Positions 32,875-41,951 of a DNA stretch of 64,000 nucleotides are shown here, piece after piece (within the stretch, counting starts at the first letter, position 1; each line of letters begins with the position of its first letter). A program made the translations under genes and the position numbers. Below the pieces are notes generated by a model, which saw only the letters and a list, made by a program, of their open reading frames with translations, was not told the origin of the DNA and ran no database searches. This stretch comes from an uncultured Clostridia bacterium (GTDB taxonomy: Bacteria > Bacillota > Clostridia > Oscillospirales > Acutalibacteraceae), in the NCBI GenBank assembly GCA_944380765.1, contig CALWIO010000005.1, positions 1-64,000 on the forward strand, written 5' to 3'.

Positions 32875-34922
32875 GTTATCGTTATGCGCTGGTGGGAAAT
32901 CCCAACTGCGGAAAAACAACGCTGTTCAACGCCGTAACAGGCTCAAATCAGTATGTGGGAAACTGGCCGGGAGTAACGGTCGAGAAAAAAGAGGGCAAAA
33001 TCACTCATGACAATATGAATGCCTATATTGTGGATTTGCCGGGAATTTATTCCCTTTCTCCCTATTCTTCCGAAGAGATAGTCACAAGAAATTATATAAT
33101 CGATGAAAAGCCCGATTTGATTATAAATATAGTGGACGCCACAAACTTAGAGCGTAACCTTTATCTTTCAATGCAGCTTGCGGAGCTGGGTATTCCCATG
33201 GTAATAGCGCTCAATATGATTGATATGGTCGAAAAGCGCGGCGACAATATTGACCTTGCCATGCTCTCGTCAATGCTCGGCATAAAAATAGTGCCTATTT
33301 CGGCAAGCAAGGGAACGGGAATACATAAGCTTCTGCATACGGCCATGCACGAGGCTCTTCACGGTGATGAAAAAACCGCCGAAAAGCATATTGACAGGCA
33401 CCTTAATATGTGCGCTCCGCCCGATATTTACACGGGCAAGGTAAAAGAGGCAATAGGCTTAATCGAGGGCATAATAAAGGATAACTGCATAAAAAAAGAT
33501 TTGCCGCTTCGCTGGTCAGCGGTAAAGCTCATTGACGGCGACCCGCCGACTCTTGAATCGCTCAATCTCAGCGACACTCAGTTAAGCTGCGTTGAAGCGA
33601 TAGTCAGCGAGCTTGAAACCGGCGAAATCGACCGTGAAATGGTAATTGCGGACCAGAAGTACAAATTCATTTGCTCGGTGACCGAAAAAGCAGTAAAAAG
33701 GCGCCGTGAAGCCGGGTTCTTAACCGTTTCCGATAAAATTGACCGCATTGTAACTCACAGAATTTTCGCTATTCCGCTGTTTTTAATTCTTATGGCGGCA
33801 ATATTCTATATAACTTTCGGCGCGCTCGGAGCGAATCTGACCTTGCTGGTTGACGGACTTATAAACGATGATTTTGCGGGATTTGTCCGTAACTTTTTAG
33901 TGTCAAAGAACGCCTCGGACTGGGCGGTAGGGCTTGTCTGCGACGGCATAATCGGCGGCGTGGGAGCGGTTCTCTCGTTCTTTCCGCAGATTCTTCTGCT
34001 GTTCTTCTTCCTCTCCATACTTGAAGACAGCGGATATATGTCAAGAGCCGCGTTTATTATGGACCGCGCGCTTCATACAATCGGACTTTCGGGCAAATCC
34101 TTTGTTCCCATGCTTATGGGCTTCGGCTGTTCCGTTCCGGCAATAATGGCTACCAGAACGCTTGAAAACGAAAAAGACCGCCGGCTTACCATGATGCTCA
34201 TACCCTTTATGTCGTGCAGCGCTAAAATGCCCGTTTACTCTCTGTTCATTTCGGCGTTTTTCCCGCAGGCGAGGGGACTTGTGGTAATTTCTCTTTATCT
34301 TCTCGGATTTGTTGTGGCGGTGGCTTCCGCGTTTATCCTGCAAAAAACCGTGCTTAAAGGCGGACACGCGCCCTTTGTAATGGAGCTTCCTCCGTACAGA
34401 CTGCCGACGGCTAAAACTCTCGGAAGGCATCTTTACGATAAGATAAAGGACTTTATGACAAAGGCGGGCACCGTGCTTTTGGGAGCGAGTATAATAATAT
34501 GGTTCTGCCAGTATTTTAATTTCTCGCTGCAACATGTGGAAAACAGCTCCGAGAGCATTTTGGGAGTCATAGGCACTTTCATAGCTCCCGTGTTCAAGCC
34601 TCTCGGCTTCGGCGACTGGAAATCCTCGGTAGCCATGCTTACAGGGCTTGTGGCAAGGGAATCTATCGTAACCACAATGGGAATACTCCACGGCGGAGAG
34701 GGCGAAACAATCTCGGCGGCAATCGCTTCCGTCTATTCTCCCGCGGCTGCGTATTCAATAATGGTGTTTGCTCTGCTGTTCATTCCCTGTTCGGCGGCTG
34801 TTACAACGCTGCGAAAGGAAATGAACTCGCGTAAATGGACTTTAATAGCGCTCGGCTATCAGGCGCTAATAGCCTGGATAATAACATTTATAATCTATAA
34901 TATCGCAAGGGTGATACTGTGA
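32871..34922 (+). CDS. feoB: ferrous iron transporter FeoB
   Basis: 683-residue membrane GTPase that imports Fe2+. The N-terminal G domain has G1 GNPNCGKTT (9-17), G3 DLPG, and G4 NMID; the helical guanine-dissociation domain follows, then two Gate repeats with the conserved GFGCSVPAIMATRTL and PFMSCSAKMPVYSL segments and C-terminal membrane helices. First of two FeoB proteins in this window; this one is followed directly by a Cys-rich partner. Confidence 0.95.
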   Translation: MSYRYALVGNPNCGKTTLFNAVTGSNQYVGNWPGVTVEKKEGKITHDNMNAYIVDLPGIYSLSPYSSEEIVTRNYIIDEKPDLIINIVDATNLERNLYLSMQLAELGIPMVIALNMIDMVEKRGDNIDLAMLSSMLGIKIVPISASKGTGIHKLLHTAMHEALHGDEKTAEKHIDRHLNMCAPPDIYTGKVKEAIGLIEGIIKDNCIKKDLPLRWSAVKLIDGDPPTLESLNLSDTQLSCVEAIVSELETGEIDREMVIADQKYKFICSVTEKAVKRRREAGFLTVSDKIDRIVTHRIFAIPLFLILMAAIFYITFGALGANLTLLVDGLINDDFAGFVRNFLVSKNASDWAVGLVCDGIIGGVGAVLSFFPQILLLFFFLSILEDSGYMSRAAFIMDRALHTIGLSGKSFVPMLMGFGCSVPAIMATRTLENEKDRRLTMMLIPFMSCSAKMPVYSLFISAFFPQARGLVVISLYLLGFVVAVASAFILQKTVLKGGHAPFVMELPPYRLPTAKTLGRHLYDKIKDFMTKAGTVLLGASIIIWFCQYFNFSLQHVENSSESILGVIGTFIAPVFKPLGFGDWKSSVAMLTGLVARESIVTTMGILHGGEGETISAAIASVYSPAAAYSIMVFALLFIPCSAAVTTLRKEMNSRKWTLIALGYQALIAWIITFIIYNIARVIL

Positions 34923-35092
34923 ATTTGACTGACGCGGCGGTTTTAGCCGGTGCCGCAGTAATAATGGCGGTTTTCATAGCGGCGTTTTTTAAAAGAAAAA
35001 AGAACGGCGGCTGTAACGGCTGCTCAGGCTGTCAGGGCTGTCCGTATCACAGCGGCGGCAAATGCGAAAAAGAAAACAATAACGAAAAATAG
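34919..35092 (+). CDS. FeoB-associated Cys-rich membrane protein
   Basis: 57-residue protein starting at a GTG that overlaps the feoB stop. AAGGGTG lies five bases upstream. One membrane helix (about residues 6-24) is followed by KRKK and then a cysteine cluster with spacing CNGCSGCQGCPYHSGGKC. This is the pattern of the small FeoB-associated proteins found behind feoB in Firmicutes, thought to help iron handling at the pore. It is too short to be found by standard length cut-offs. Confidence 0.85.
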   Translation: MNLTDAAVLAGAAVIMAVFIAAFFKRKKNGGCNGCSGCQGCPYHSGGKCEKENNNEK

Positions 35093-35125
35093 CGGTTTAA
35101 ATATTGTGAAAGGCAGGACTTGCGA

Positions 35126-36373
35126 ATGTTTAAGGCAGCGATAATCGGCGGCGGAGCCTCCGGACTTGCCTGCGCCGTGGAGCTTGTAAATACGGTTAAA
35201 AATAAAGATGATGTAAGCGTTTGCGTGCTGGAAAAGCTGCCCAGAGTGGGCAAAAAACTGCTTGTCACCGGCAACGGCAGGTGTAATCTTACTAATTTGA
35301 ATACCGGTTTGTCCGCGTACCGCGGCGACAGGGAGTTCGCAGAAACTGCGCTCTCGCACTTTCCGCCCGAAAGCAATATTAAGTTTTTCAACGCTATGGG
35401 ACTTTATACCAGAGCCGATGAGGAGGGCAGGGTTTATCCTCTTTCAAATCAGGCGTCTTCGGTGCTTGACGCTCTGCGCTTTGAGTGCGCAAGGCTCGGT
35501 GTCCACACTATCTGCGATTACCGGGCAGTTCATATAAAAACTGCGGATTCCGCTTCCGGACAGAAAATAATAATAAATAACCGCGAACGCTTTGACGCGG
35601 CGGTAATAGCCTGCGGCGGCAAAGCCGCCAAGGTTCACGGAACCGACGGCGATTCCTATGACCTTTTAAAAATGGCAGGGCACAGGGTAATACCGCCCGT
35701 TCCCGCTCTTGTTTCGCTCAACTGTGAAAACTTTACCAAAGCGCTTAAAGGCGTGCGCTCCGTCTGCAAAGTAAAGCTGATAATCGACGGCGGGCAGGTC
35801 TATGAAAATTACGGCGAGGTGCAGTTTACCGACTACGGGCTTTCCGGCATACCCATAATGCAGCTTTCCCGGTTTGTGTCGGTATCTCCCTCGAACGATA
35901 TTTATGTCGCGCTTGATACGGCGCCGGACTTTGATTCGGCGCAGATAAGAAAATATCTTGCCCGCCGGCGTGAGGCGGACAGGGGACTGTGTGAAAATAT
36001 GCTCGGCGGCATAATGCACAAGCAGCTTTGCATTGAGCTTATGAAAGAGTGTTCAATAGCCGTCAACAGCCGGGTAAACGAATTGAGTGACTGCGATTTG
36101 GAACGCCTTGCGGCAACAATCAAAAACTGGAAAATCAAAATCAAAAACGCCCGCGGCTTTGACTTCGCTCAGGTCACGGCGGGCGGAGCCGACTGCTCCC
36201 AGTTTGACAGCGCTACTATGGAGTCAAAACTCGTAAAAAATCTGTACTGCTGCGGAGAGGCTATGAATATAGACGGCGACTGCGGCGGATATAATCTTCA
36301 ATGGGCGTTCAGCTCAGGCAGAGCGGCAGGCAGGGCAATCGGCGAAAGGATTAACAATGCTGAGAATAAATGA
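35126..36373 (+). CDS. HI0933/YhiN-family flavoprotein
   Basis: 415-residue FAD-binding protein. The Rossmann motif AIIGGGASGLACAVE opens the protein, KKLLVTGNGRCNLTN is the family hallmark, and CGEAMNIDGDCGGYNLQWAFSSG near the end is split here into its recognisable parts CGEA, DGDCGGYN and QWAFSSG. Members include enzymes once labelled aminoacetone oxidase and the bile-acid flavoprotein BaiN; most have no proven substrate. The ATG at 35126 follows AGGCAGGA. The 3' end overlaps the next flavoprotein gene by 17 bp. Confidence 0.87.
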   Translation: MFKAAIIGGGASGLACAVELVNTVKNKDDVSVCVLEKLPRVGKKLLVTGNGRCNLTNLNTGLSAYRGDREFAETALSHFPPESNIKFFNAMGLYTRADEEGRVYPLSNQASSVLDALRFECARLGVHTICDYRAVHIKTADSASGQKIIINNRERFDAAVIACGGKAAKVHGTDGDSYDLLKMAGHRVIPPVPALVSLNCENFTKALKGVRSVCKVKLIIDGGQVYENYGEVQFTDYGLSGIPIMQLSRFVSVSPSNDIYVALDTAPDFDSAQIRKYLARRREADRGLCENMLGGIMHKQLCIELMKECSIAVNSRVNELSDCDLERLAATIKNWKIKIKNARGFDFAQVTAGGADCSQFDSATMESKLVKNLYCCGEAMNIDGDCGGYNLQWAFSSGRAAGRAIGERINNAENK

Positions 36374-37952
36374 GATTAAGCTGAGCCTTGACAGCGGCTT
36401 TAAGGACATTGAACAGGCGGCGGCCGAGGCGCTGAAAATAAATAAAAAACGCATACTTAAAACTGAGATTTACCGCAAAAGCGTGGACTGCCGCAAGGGC
36501 AGCGTGCGCTTTGTGTATTCGGTCGATGTGGAAATTGACGGCAGCGAGGACGAGCTTTTGAAATCGCTGTGCGACAAACGAATATCAAAATGTGAAAAAT
36601 ATTCCTATCAAATGCCCGAATGCCGCCGAAAAAGCCGTTTAAGACCGATTATCGCGGGCTTCGGGCCTGCCGGAATGTTCGCGGCGCTTATTCTTGCGAG
36701 GAGCGGTTACAGCCCCATAGTGCTCGAACGGGGCAAAGATGTGGAAACAAGAACGAAAGATGTAAGGGCGTTTTTCAAAACCCGCATTCTTGACGAAACC
36801 TCAAACATACAGTTCGGCGAGGGGGGAGCCGGCACTTTTTCAGACGGCAAGCTGACAACCGGAATAAAGGACAGCCGCTGCCGCTTTGTGTTTGAGGAGT
36901 TCGCCTCTCACGGCGCGCCTGAGGATATTCTGTACAACGCCAAGCCGCATATAGGAACAGATAAGCTCAAATCGGTTGTAAAGTCAATCCGTGAGGAGAT
37001 TATATCGCTGGGCGGAACGGTAATGTTTGAAACCTGCCTTGTAAATATAATTGTGGCAAACGGCTTTGTTCAGGGAGTAACGGTGAGGGATAAAAACAAC
37101 CGGGAGCGCGATATTGAAACCGACGCGCTTATTCTCTCAATAGGACATTCGGCAGGCGACACGGTCGAAATGCTGTTTTCAAAGGGCATAAATATGATGC
37201 AGAAACCCTTTTCTGTCGGAGCTCGCATAGAGCACCGTCAGGATATGATAGACAGCGTTCAGTACGGCAGCTTTAAAGGGCATAAAGCCCTCGGCGCGGC
37301 GGATTATAAGCTCGCGTGCCACCCTCTGCACGGCAGGGGAGCCTATACCTTCTGTATGTGTCCGGGAGGCACGGTAGTCTGCGCCAGTTCGGAAAAAGGA
37401 ACAGTCGTGACCAACGGAATGAGCGAATACGCCCGTGACGGCGAAAACGCAAATTCAGCCGTGCTTGTGGGAATCGAGCCTGCCGACTTTCCCGACAGTC
37501 ACCCGCTTTCCGGCTTTAAGCTGCAACGGCAGATTGAGCAAAAAGCCTTCGCTCTGGGCGGAGGGGATTATTCCGCTCCGGCGCAGCTTGTGGGCGACTT
37601 TTTAAAGGGCGAAAAGTCAGTAAAGCTCAAATCGGTTAAACCCACCTTCACAACGGGCGTTGTTATGAGCGATATAAGCCTTGTTCTCCCGCGCAAGGTG
37701 ACCGAAACCATGCGTGACGCGCTTGTGAAAATGGATAAAATGTTAAAAGGCTTCGCCTGTGACGAGGCGGTGCTGACAGCGCCCGAAACAAGAAGCTCCT
37801 CACCGGTCAGAATACTCCGCGACGAGTTTTATCAGACCAATATAAGGGGGCTGTACCCCTGCGGCGAGGGAGCAGGCTATGCAGGCGGAATAGTTTCGGC
37901 GGCGGTTGACGGCGTAAAATGCGCCGAGGCGGTTCTCGGCGACGAGGTATAA
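36357..37952 (+). CDS. FAD-dependent dehydrogenase of the COG2509 type
   Basis: 531-residue protein. An N-terminal domain of about 95 residues (MLRINEIKLSLDSG...) precedes the FAD motif AGFGPAGMFAALILARSG, and the block IQFGEGGAGTFSDGKLTT is diagnostic of this uncharacterised clostridial/Bacillus family. The C-terminus has CGEGAGYAGGIVSAAVDG. The ATG lies inside the preceding flavoprotein gene, six bases behind AAAGGA, so translation is coupled. The substrate is unknown. Confidence 0.85.
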   Translation: MLRINEIKLSLDSGFKDIEQAAAEALKINKKRILKTEIYRKSVDCRKGSVRFVYSVDVEIDGSEDELLKSLCDKRISKCEKYSYQMPECRRKSRLRPIIAGFGPAGMFAALILARSGYSPIVLERGKDVETRTKDVRAFFKTRILDETSNIQFGEGGAGTFSDGKLTTGIKDSRCRFVFEEFASHGAPEDILYNAKPHIGTDKLKSVVKSIREEIISLGGTVMFETCLVNIIVANGFVQGVTVRDKNNRERDIETDALILSIGHSAGDTVEMLFSKGINMMQKPFSVGARIEHRQDMIDSVQYGSFKGHKALGAADYKLACHPLHGRGAYTFCMCPGGTVVCASSEKGTVVTNGMSEYARDGENANSAVLVGIEPADFPDSHPLSGFKLQRQIEQKAFALGGGDYSAPAQLVGDFLKGEKSVKLKSVKPTFTTGVVMSDISLVLPRKVTETMRDALVKMDKMLKGFACDEAVLTAPETRSSSPVRILRDEFYQTNIRGLYPCGEGAGYAGGIVSAAVDGVKCAEAVLGDEV

Positions 37953-37968
37953 ATAACAAAACTGTAAT

Positions 37969-37998
37969 TTGACAAGGGCTTGCATAATTTGGTATAGT
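37969..37998 (+). promoter_or_regulatory. promoter of the zinc-ribbon pseudokinase gene
   Basis: TTGACA (37969-37974), an 18-nt spacer and TATAGT (37993-37998), 41 nt before the start codon, where GAAAGGGG is the ribosome site. Confidence 0.7.
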
Positions 37999-38038
37999 AT
38001 ATCCGGTATATATTTTATTTTACGAAAGGGGCGTAAAA

Positions 38039-39709
38039 ATGAATATAGATAATTTGTGTATGAACTGTATGCAGGAACTGCACGGCGAAAAACAATGCCC
38101 TAACTGCGGATATTATATTGATTCTCCGCAGATTTCGCCCTATCTGCCCCTTAGGACAACGGTGGGCGGCAAGTATATTATCGGCAAAATGCTTTCTTCC
38201 AACAGCGAGGGCGCTTCGTATATCGCATTTGATTTTGAAAGAAAAACTCCGGTAATGATACGCGAATACCTGCCCGACAAATTCATTGAAAGGGGCTTCG
38301 GTGAAACCGAGGTCACAATAAGGGCGCAGTGGAACGATATTTACTATATCTATCTTAAAAAATTCCTTGATATGTGGCGCCGTCTGGCTCGCGTCAGGGG
38401 GCTTTCTGCGCTTATTCCCGTAATTGATATTATTGAGGAAAACAACACCGCCTACGCGGTAACCGAATATATCGAAAGCATTTCGCTTCGCGAGTTCCTG
38501 CTTAAAAGCAGTACCGGCTATCTCAACTGGGAAAAGGCAAAGGTGCTGTTTATGCCCGTGCTCTCAACCCTTTCAACCCTTCATTCAATGGGTATAATTC
38601 ATTACGGCTTAAACCCCGACAATATGCTTATCGGCAGGGACGGCAAGCTTCGGATTTCCGGTTTTTCAATAAGCGAGGCAAGAATTGAGGGCTTTGAGCT
38701 TTCCCCCGAGCTTTTTGAGGGCTATACTCCCATTGAGCAGTATTCCTACGGCTATGAGGAGGGCGCGTGGTCTGATGTGTACTCGTTCTGCGCCGTGCTT
38801 TACCGCGCGCTTGTGGGCACAGTGCCGCAGGACGCCGTTTCACGCTCGGTAAACGACAGGCTTATAATTCCGGCAAGATACGCCGAAATAATACCCGTTT
38901 ATGTTATCAACGCTCTTATGAACGGACTTCAGGTTGACCCGGCGGAAAGAACCGGCGATATTGAGTCGCTCAGGGAGGAGCTTTCGGCAACTCCCGGCAA
39001 TGTGGTTTCGTCCTTTTCGGGAGTAAACGCTCCCCCGGCCGAGGAACGCCCCAAAGCGCAGGCGGCTCCTGCCGAAGAGCAGCAGAGCAGCAGCTCAACG
39101 GGCAAAATAATACTTATCACATTTTTAATCTGCCTCGGCATAGGGCTTCTCGCTTTCGCGGGATATATGGCTTATGACAAGTTCGTTAAGCCTGCCGGGG
39201 AGCCTTCGCAGAGCAATCAGGAGGAAGTCGCGACCTTTGAAGTCGGCAATTTCGTTAACGAGTCATATACTCTTATAGCGAGCAACACCGTTCAGAACGA
39301 ACGCTTTAAAATTTCATCTACAATGGAATACAGCTCAACAGTTCCCGAAGGATATATTATTTCCCAGAGCATTGAGCCGGGAACAATTGTGCCTATGGGA
39401 ACCGAAATAACCTTTGTGGTGAGCAAAGGGCCGGAGTATGTTGTGATTCCTTCGGGCATAGTCGGCGAAATGTCGGTTTTCGTTGAACAGCAGTTAAAAG
39501 ACGCCGGGCTTACCGTAAAAGTGGTTGAAAAATCAAACGACGGCTCCCATGAGGAGGGCGTTGTTTACGGAGTATCCCCCGGCGAGGGGACAAAGGTTAT
39601 AAAGGGAAGCGAGGTTTATGTTCAGGTATGGGGCGCTCCGCCCGAAACCGAACCCGAAACCGAGGAATCCACAACCAAGAATCCCTTTGACTTTATATTC
39701 GGCGGCTGA
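38039..39709 (+). CDS. zinc-ribbon / pseudokinase / PASTA membrane protein
   Basis: 556 residues with the layout of a clostridial PASTA kinase. Residues 1-25 form a zinc ribbon (Cys7, 10, 20, 23); about 40-320 is a protein-kinase fold; 357-378 is one membrane helix; about 398-540 are two PASTA domains outside the cell. The kinase fold lacks what catalysis needs: the glycine loop reads MLSSNSEGASY, the ATP lysine of VAIK is Arg75 (VMIREY), the HRD aspartate is Gly190 (HYGLNPDN), and the DFG aspartate is Ser207 (RISGFS). Structural parts (SPELFEGYTPIEQYSYG, SDVYSF) are kept. It is therefore probably a sensor or scaffold that binds peptidoglycan fragments rather than an active Ser/Thr kinase. 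It has its own promoter and no phosphatase gene beside it. Confidence 0.85.
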   Translation: MNIDNLCMNCMQELHGEKQCPNCGYYIDSPQISPYLPLRTTVGGKYIIGKMLSSNSEGASYIAFDFERKTPVMIREYLPDKFIERGFGETEVTIRAQWNDIYYIYLKKFLDMWRRLARVRGLSALIPVIDIIEENNTAYAVTEYIESISLREFLLKSSTGYLNWEKAKVLFMPVLSTLSTLHSMGIIHYGLNPDNMLIGRDGKLRISGFSISEARIEGFELSPELFEGYTPIEQYSYGYEEGAWSDVYSFCAVLYRALVGTVPQDAVSRSVNDRLIIPARYAEIIPVYVINALMNGLQVDPAERTGDIESLREELSATPGNVVSSFSGVNAPPAEERPKAQAAPAEEQQSSSSTGKIILITFLICLGIGLLAFAGYMAYDKFVKPAGEPSQSNQEEVATFEVGNFVNESYTLIASNTVQNERFKISSTMEYSSTVPEGYIISQSIEPGTIVPMGTEITFVVSKGPEYVVIPSGIVGEMSVFVEQQLKDAGLTVKVVEKSNDGSHEEGVVYGVSPGEGTKVIKGSEVYVQVWGAPPETEPETEESTTKNPFDFIFGG

Positions 39710-39724
39710 ATTTCTTTAAAACTA

Positions 39725-39785
39725 CGCGCCCGCGCGGCTGATAACATTAACCGTGCGAGCGCGCTCTTGCTTATGCGCGCATAAG
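39725..39785 (+). other. GC-rich hairpin and 16-bp palindrome
   Basis: CGCGCCCGCGCGG (39725-39737) pairs with CCGTGCGAGCGCG (39751-39763), 13 positions with a single mismatch and a G-U. It is followed by the perfect palindrome CTTATGCGCGCATAAG (39770-39785). No clear U-run follows, so it may be an imperfect terminator for the upstream gene or an operator for the sugar cluster. Confidence 0.4.
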
Positions 39786-39816
39786 TGATTTATAGAAAAT
39801 ATTCGGGGGAATGGAA

Positions 39817-41274
39817 ATGGCGGAAATAAAGGAAAAGCGGTATGTCAGCCCTAAGGAAACGCTGGCGTACGGCTTGGCTAACAGCGGGCAGGTTTTCGGA
39901 TACAATCTTGTAGCGGGCGGATACCTGTCTTTGTTTTTTACAAAGGTGTTCGGAATACCTTCGGCGGCGGTCGCTACAATGATACTGTTTCTCGGCATTT
40001 GGGATACGGTCAACGACCCGCTTATGGGAGCCGTAATCGACAAAACAAGAACAAGATACGGAAAATTAAGACCTTATCTGCTGTTTGTGCCGCTGCCGCT
40101 GGCGGTAACTACAATACTGCTGTTTTCGGGACCGCTGATACTTGCCGACACAAAGCAGACCGTTGTTAAAATCATCTATATGTATGTGTCCTACTTTATG
40201 TGGGAGTTTTTCTACACAATCGGCGATATTCCTTTCTGGGGACTCAGCGCGGCTATTTCGCCCCTGCCTGCCGACAGAACAAGGTGCATTTCCTCGGCAA
40301 GATTTCTTTCGGGAATAATCGGCGGACTTTCAACAACATTTTTGGTTCTGCTTATGGATTTAAGCGAGAACAATATAATTCCGCTGAGTCTGCCGCAGGT
40401 GTTCTGCCTTATGGCGGTAATCGCCGGAACTTTCGGAATAGGTCTTTTCTCGCTGGCGGGACTTCGCTGTAAGGAAAGGGTAGTGCAGTCCGTTAAGGAG
40501 CCGAGTATAATCGAGGGCTTTGCGGTGCTGGTAAAAAACAGGCCGCTACTGCTTATCGTTTGCGGAAATATTATAGGAACTCTCGGCGGACTTGCGGGAG
40601 TTTTCCAGACCTATTATTTCGCCGAGGTTATAAACATAAATTCCCTTATGCTCATAATCAACCTGCCGGGTACAATCCTCGGATTTGTAACCTATCTTAT
40701 AATTCCCAAGCTCAAAAAACGCTTTGATAACCGTCAGATAATCTTTTTGAACGGAATTACAAGAGCGGTAACGGCGGTGGCTGTATTCTTAATAGGAATG
40801 AACAGCTACGGCAATATCAAAGTGGTTGTGCCGCTTCTGCTTTTGCAGAATTTGATATTCAGCTTCTTTAATACCGTAAATATGGTAATCCCTACCGAAA
40901 TGATAGGCGACACAATAGATTATATGGAGTGGAAAACCGGCGAGCGCAACGAGGGCGTTTCCTTCTCGGTGCTCACATTTATAGGCAAGCTGACCGGCTC
41001 TGTTTCCACCTCTGTGGCAACGGCTCTGCTGCCGTTTATCGGGCTGAGCTATGTAAGCGAGGGCGCTCAGCAGGTAGCCGTAAAGGGTGACCATACAGAC
41101 CTTTGGATTTGGGCGTTTTACATACTTATTCCCCATCTTCTCGGACTTTTGGGACTCATTCCCTATTTCTGGTACGACTTAACGGGTGACAAACTGGCTT
41201 CTATCCGCGCCGACTTGAAAGTGCGGCAGGAGGAAATCTCCAAAAAAGTTTCGGGAGGTGCGGCTGATGAATAA
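39817..41274 (+). CDS. GPH-family sugar:cation symporter (MelB-like)
   Basis: 485-residue transporter with about 12 membrane helices. The signature FLGIWDTVNDPLMGAVIDKT with R-x-RYGK-LRPY and the second-half IGDTIDYMEWKTGERNEG are those of glycoside:cation symporters. The ATG at 39817 is seven bases from GGGGGA; the ATG two codons earlier abuts it. Position ahead of GH29 and GH4 genes suggests import of fucosyl- or alpha-galactosyl-saccharides. Its 3' end overlaps the next gene by 8 bp. Confidence 0.86.
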   Translation: MAEIKEKRYVSPKETLAYGLANSGQVFGYNLVAGGYLSLFFTKVFGIPSAAVATMILFLGIWDTVNDPLMGAVIDKTRTRYGKLRPYLLFVPLPLAVTTILLFSGPLILADTKQTVVKIIYMYVSYFMWEFFYTIGDIPFWGLSAAISPLPADRTRCISSARFLSGIIGGLSTTFLVLLMDLSENNIIPLSLPQVFCLMAVIAGTFGIGLFSLAGLRCKERVVQSVKEPSIIEGFAVLVKNRPLLLIVCGNIIGTLGGLAGVFQTYYFAEVININSLMLIINLPGTILGFVTYLIIPKLKKRFDNRQIIFLNGITRAVTAVAVFLIGMNSYGNIKVVVPLLLLQNLIFSFFNTVNMVIPTEMIGDTIDYMEWKTGERNEGVSFSVLTFIGKLTGSVSTSVATALLPFIGLSYVSEGAQQVAVKGDHTDLWIWAFYILIPHLLGLLGLIPYFWYDLTGDKLASIRADLKVRQEEISKKVSGGAADE

Positions 41275-41851
41275 CCGCTGTCCTAAATGCGGCAAAAAAT
41301 TAAGTCCCTTTTATTTAAAACAGAACTGCCCCAACTGCAAGGTTGATTTGCTTTATTATAAGCTCGATGAAAGGCTTGAAGCGGACGCCTTGGAAGCCGC
41401 GCGGCAGGAGCGGAAAATAAAAGACTTTGTAAATATTTTAAAAACCTCGTCTTTTGACTCGCCGCTGAAAATAATAAGATTTATACTCTTTTTCACGCCT
41501 CTGGCGGCTATGTGCCTGCCGGTTTACGGCAGCGTAAGCCTCATAAGCCTTGTTGCGGGAATAATCGGCGGCTCGTTTTCGCTTGAAAATTCCCTGCTTC
41601 CCGTAATCAGTATGGGCGCGGTTGTGGTAATATCTCTCGCGGTGATAATCTCTTCGCTGTTTTCTTCGGCTAAGGGCGGACTTGCGAGAAATCTCGTTTT
41701 CAGCGCGCTGAATTTAGCCGTGCTCGGCGTGTTCGGCATTGTTACAGGCAATCCGGGCGCCGGGTGGTACGCGGTCTGCCTTATCTACATACTTGAAATC
41801 GTTATGCACATTCTCTGCGACAGGCAGATAAAATCAAAAATCGAAAAATAA
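41267..41851 (+). CDS. zinc-ribbon membrane protein of unknown function
   Basis: 194 residues. The N-terminus is a zinc ribbon (CPKCGKKLSPFYLKQNCPNC), followed by a charged helical linker (about 30-70) and four hydrophobic segments. I do not recognise a family with a function. GGGAGG precedes the ATG at 41267, which lies inside the end of the transporter gene, so the two are translationally coupled; a role alongside the transporter is inference only. Confidence 0.75.
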   Translation: MNNRCPKCGKKLSPFYLKQNCPNCKVDLLYYKLDERLEADALEAARQERKIKDFVNILKTSSFDSPLKIIRFILFFTPLAAMCLPVYGSVSLISLVAGIIGGSFSLENSLLPVISMGAVVVISLAVIISSLFSSAKGGLARNLVFSALNLAVLGVFGIVTGNPGAGWYAVCLIYILEIVMHILCDRQIKSKIEK

Positions 41852-41870
41852 GCCCGTCTCAGCTTGTTTG

Positions 41871-41928
41871 CGCCGGAGGCGCAGCGGAAAAGCGTATAAA
41901 CTTAACCGTTGCCGCTCCGGCTTTTTTA
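41871..41928 (+). terminator. probable terminator / attenuator before the GH29 gene
   Basis: GCCGGAGGCGCAGCGG and CCGTTGCCGCTCCGGC form a long imperfect stem around an AU-rich loop, followed by TTTTTT. It separates the transporter pair from the hydrolase pair, and may be read through. Confidence 0.65.
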
Positions 41929-41951
41929 ATAAAATTTCAGGGGTGCCTAAA

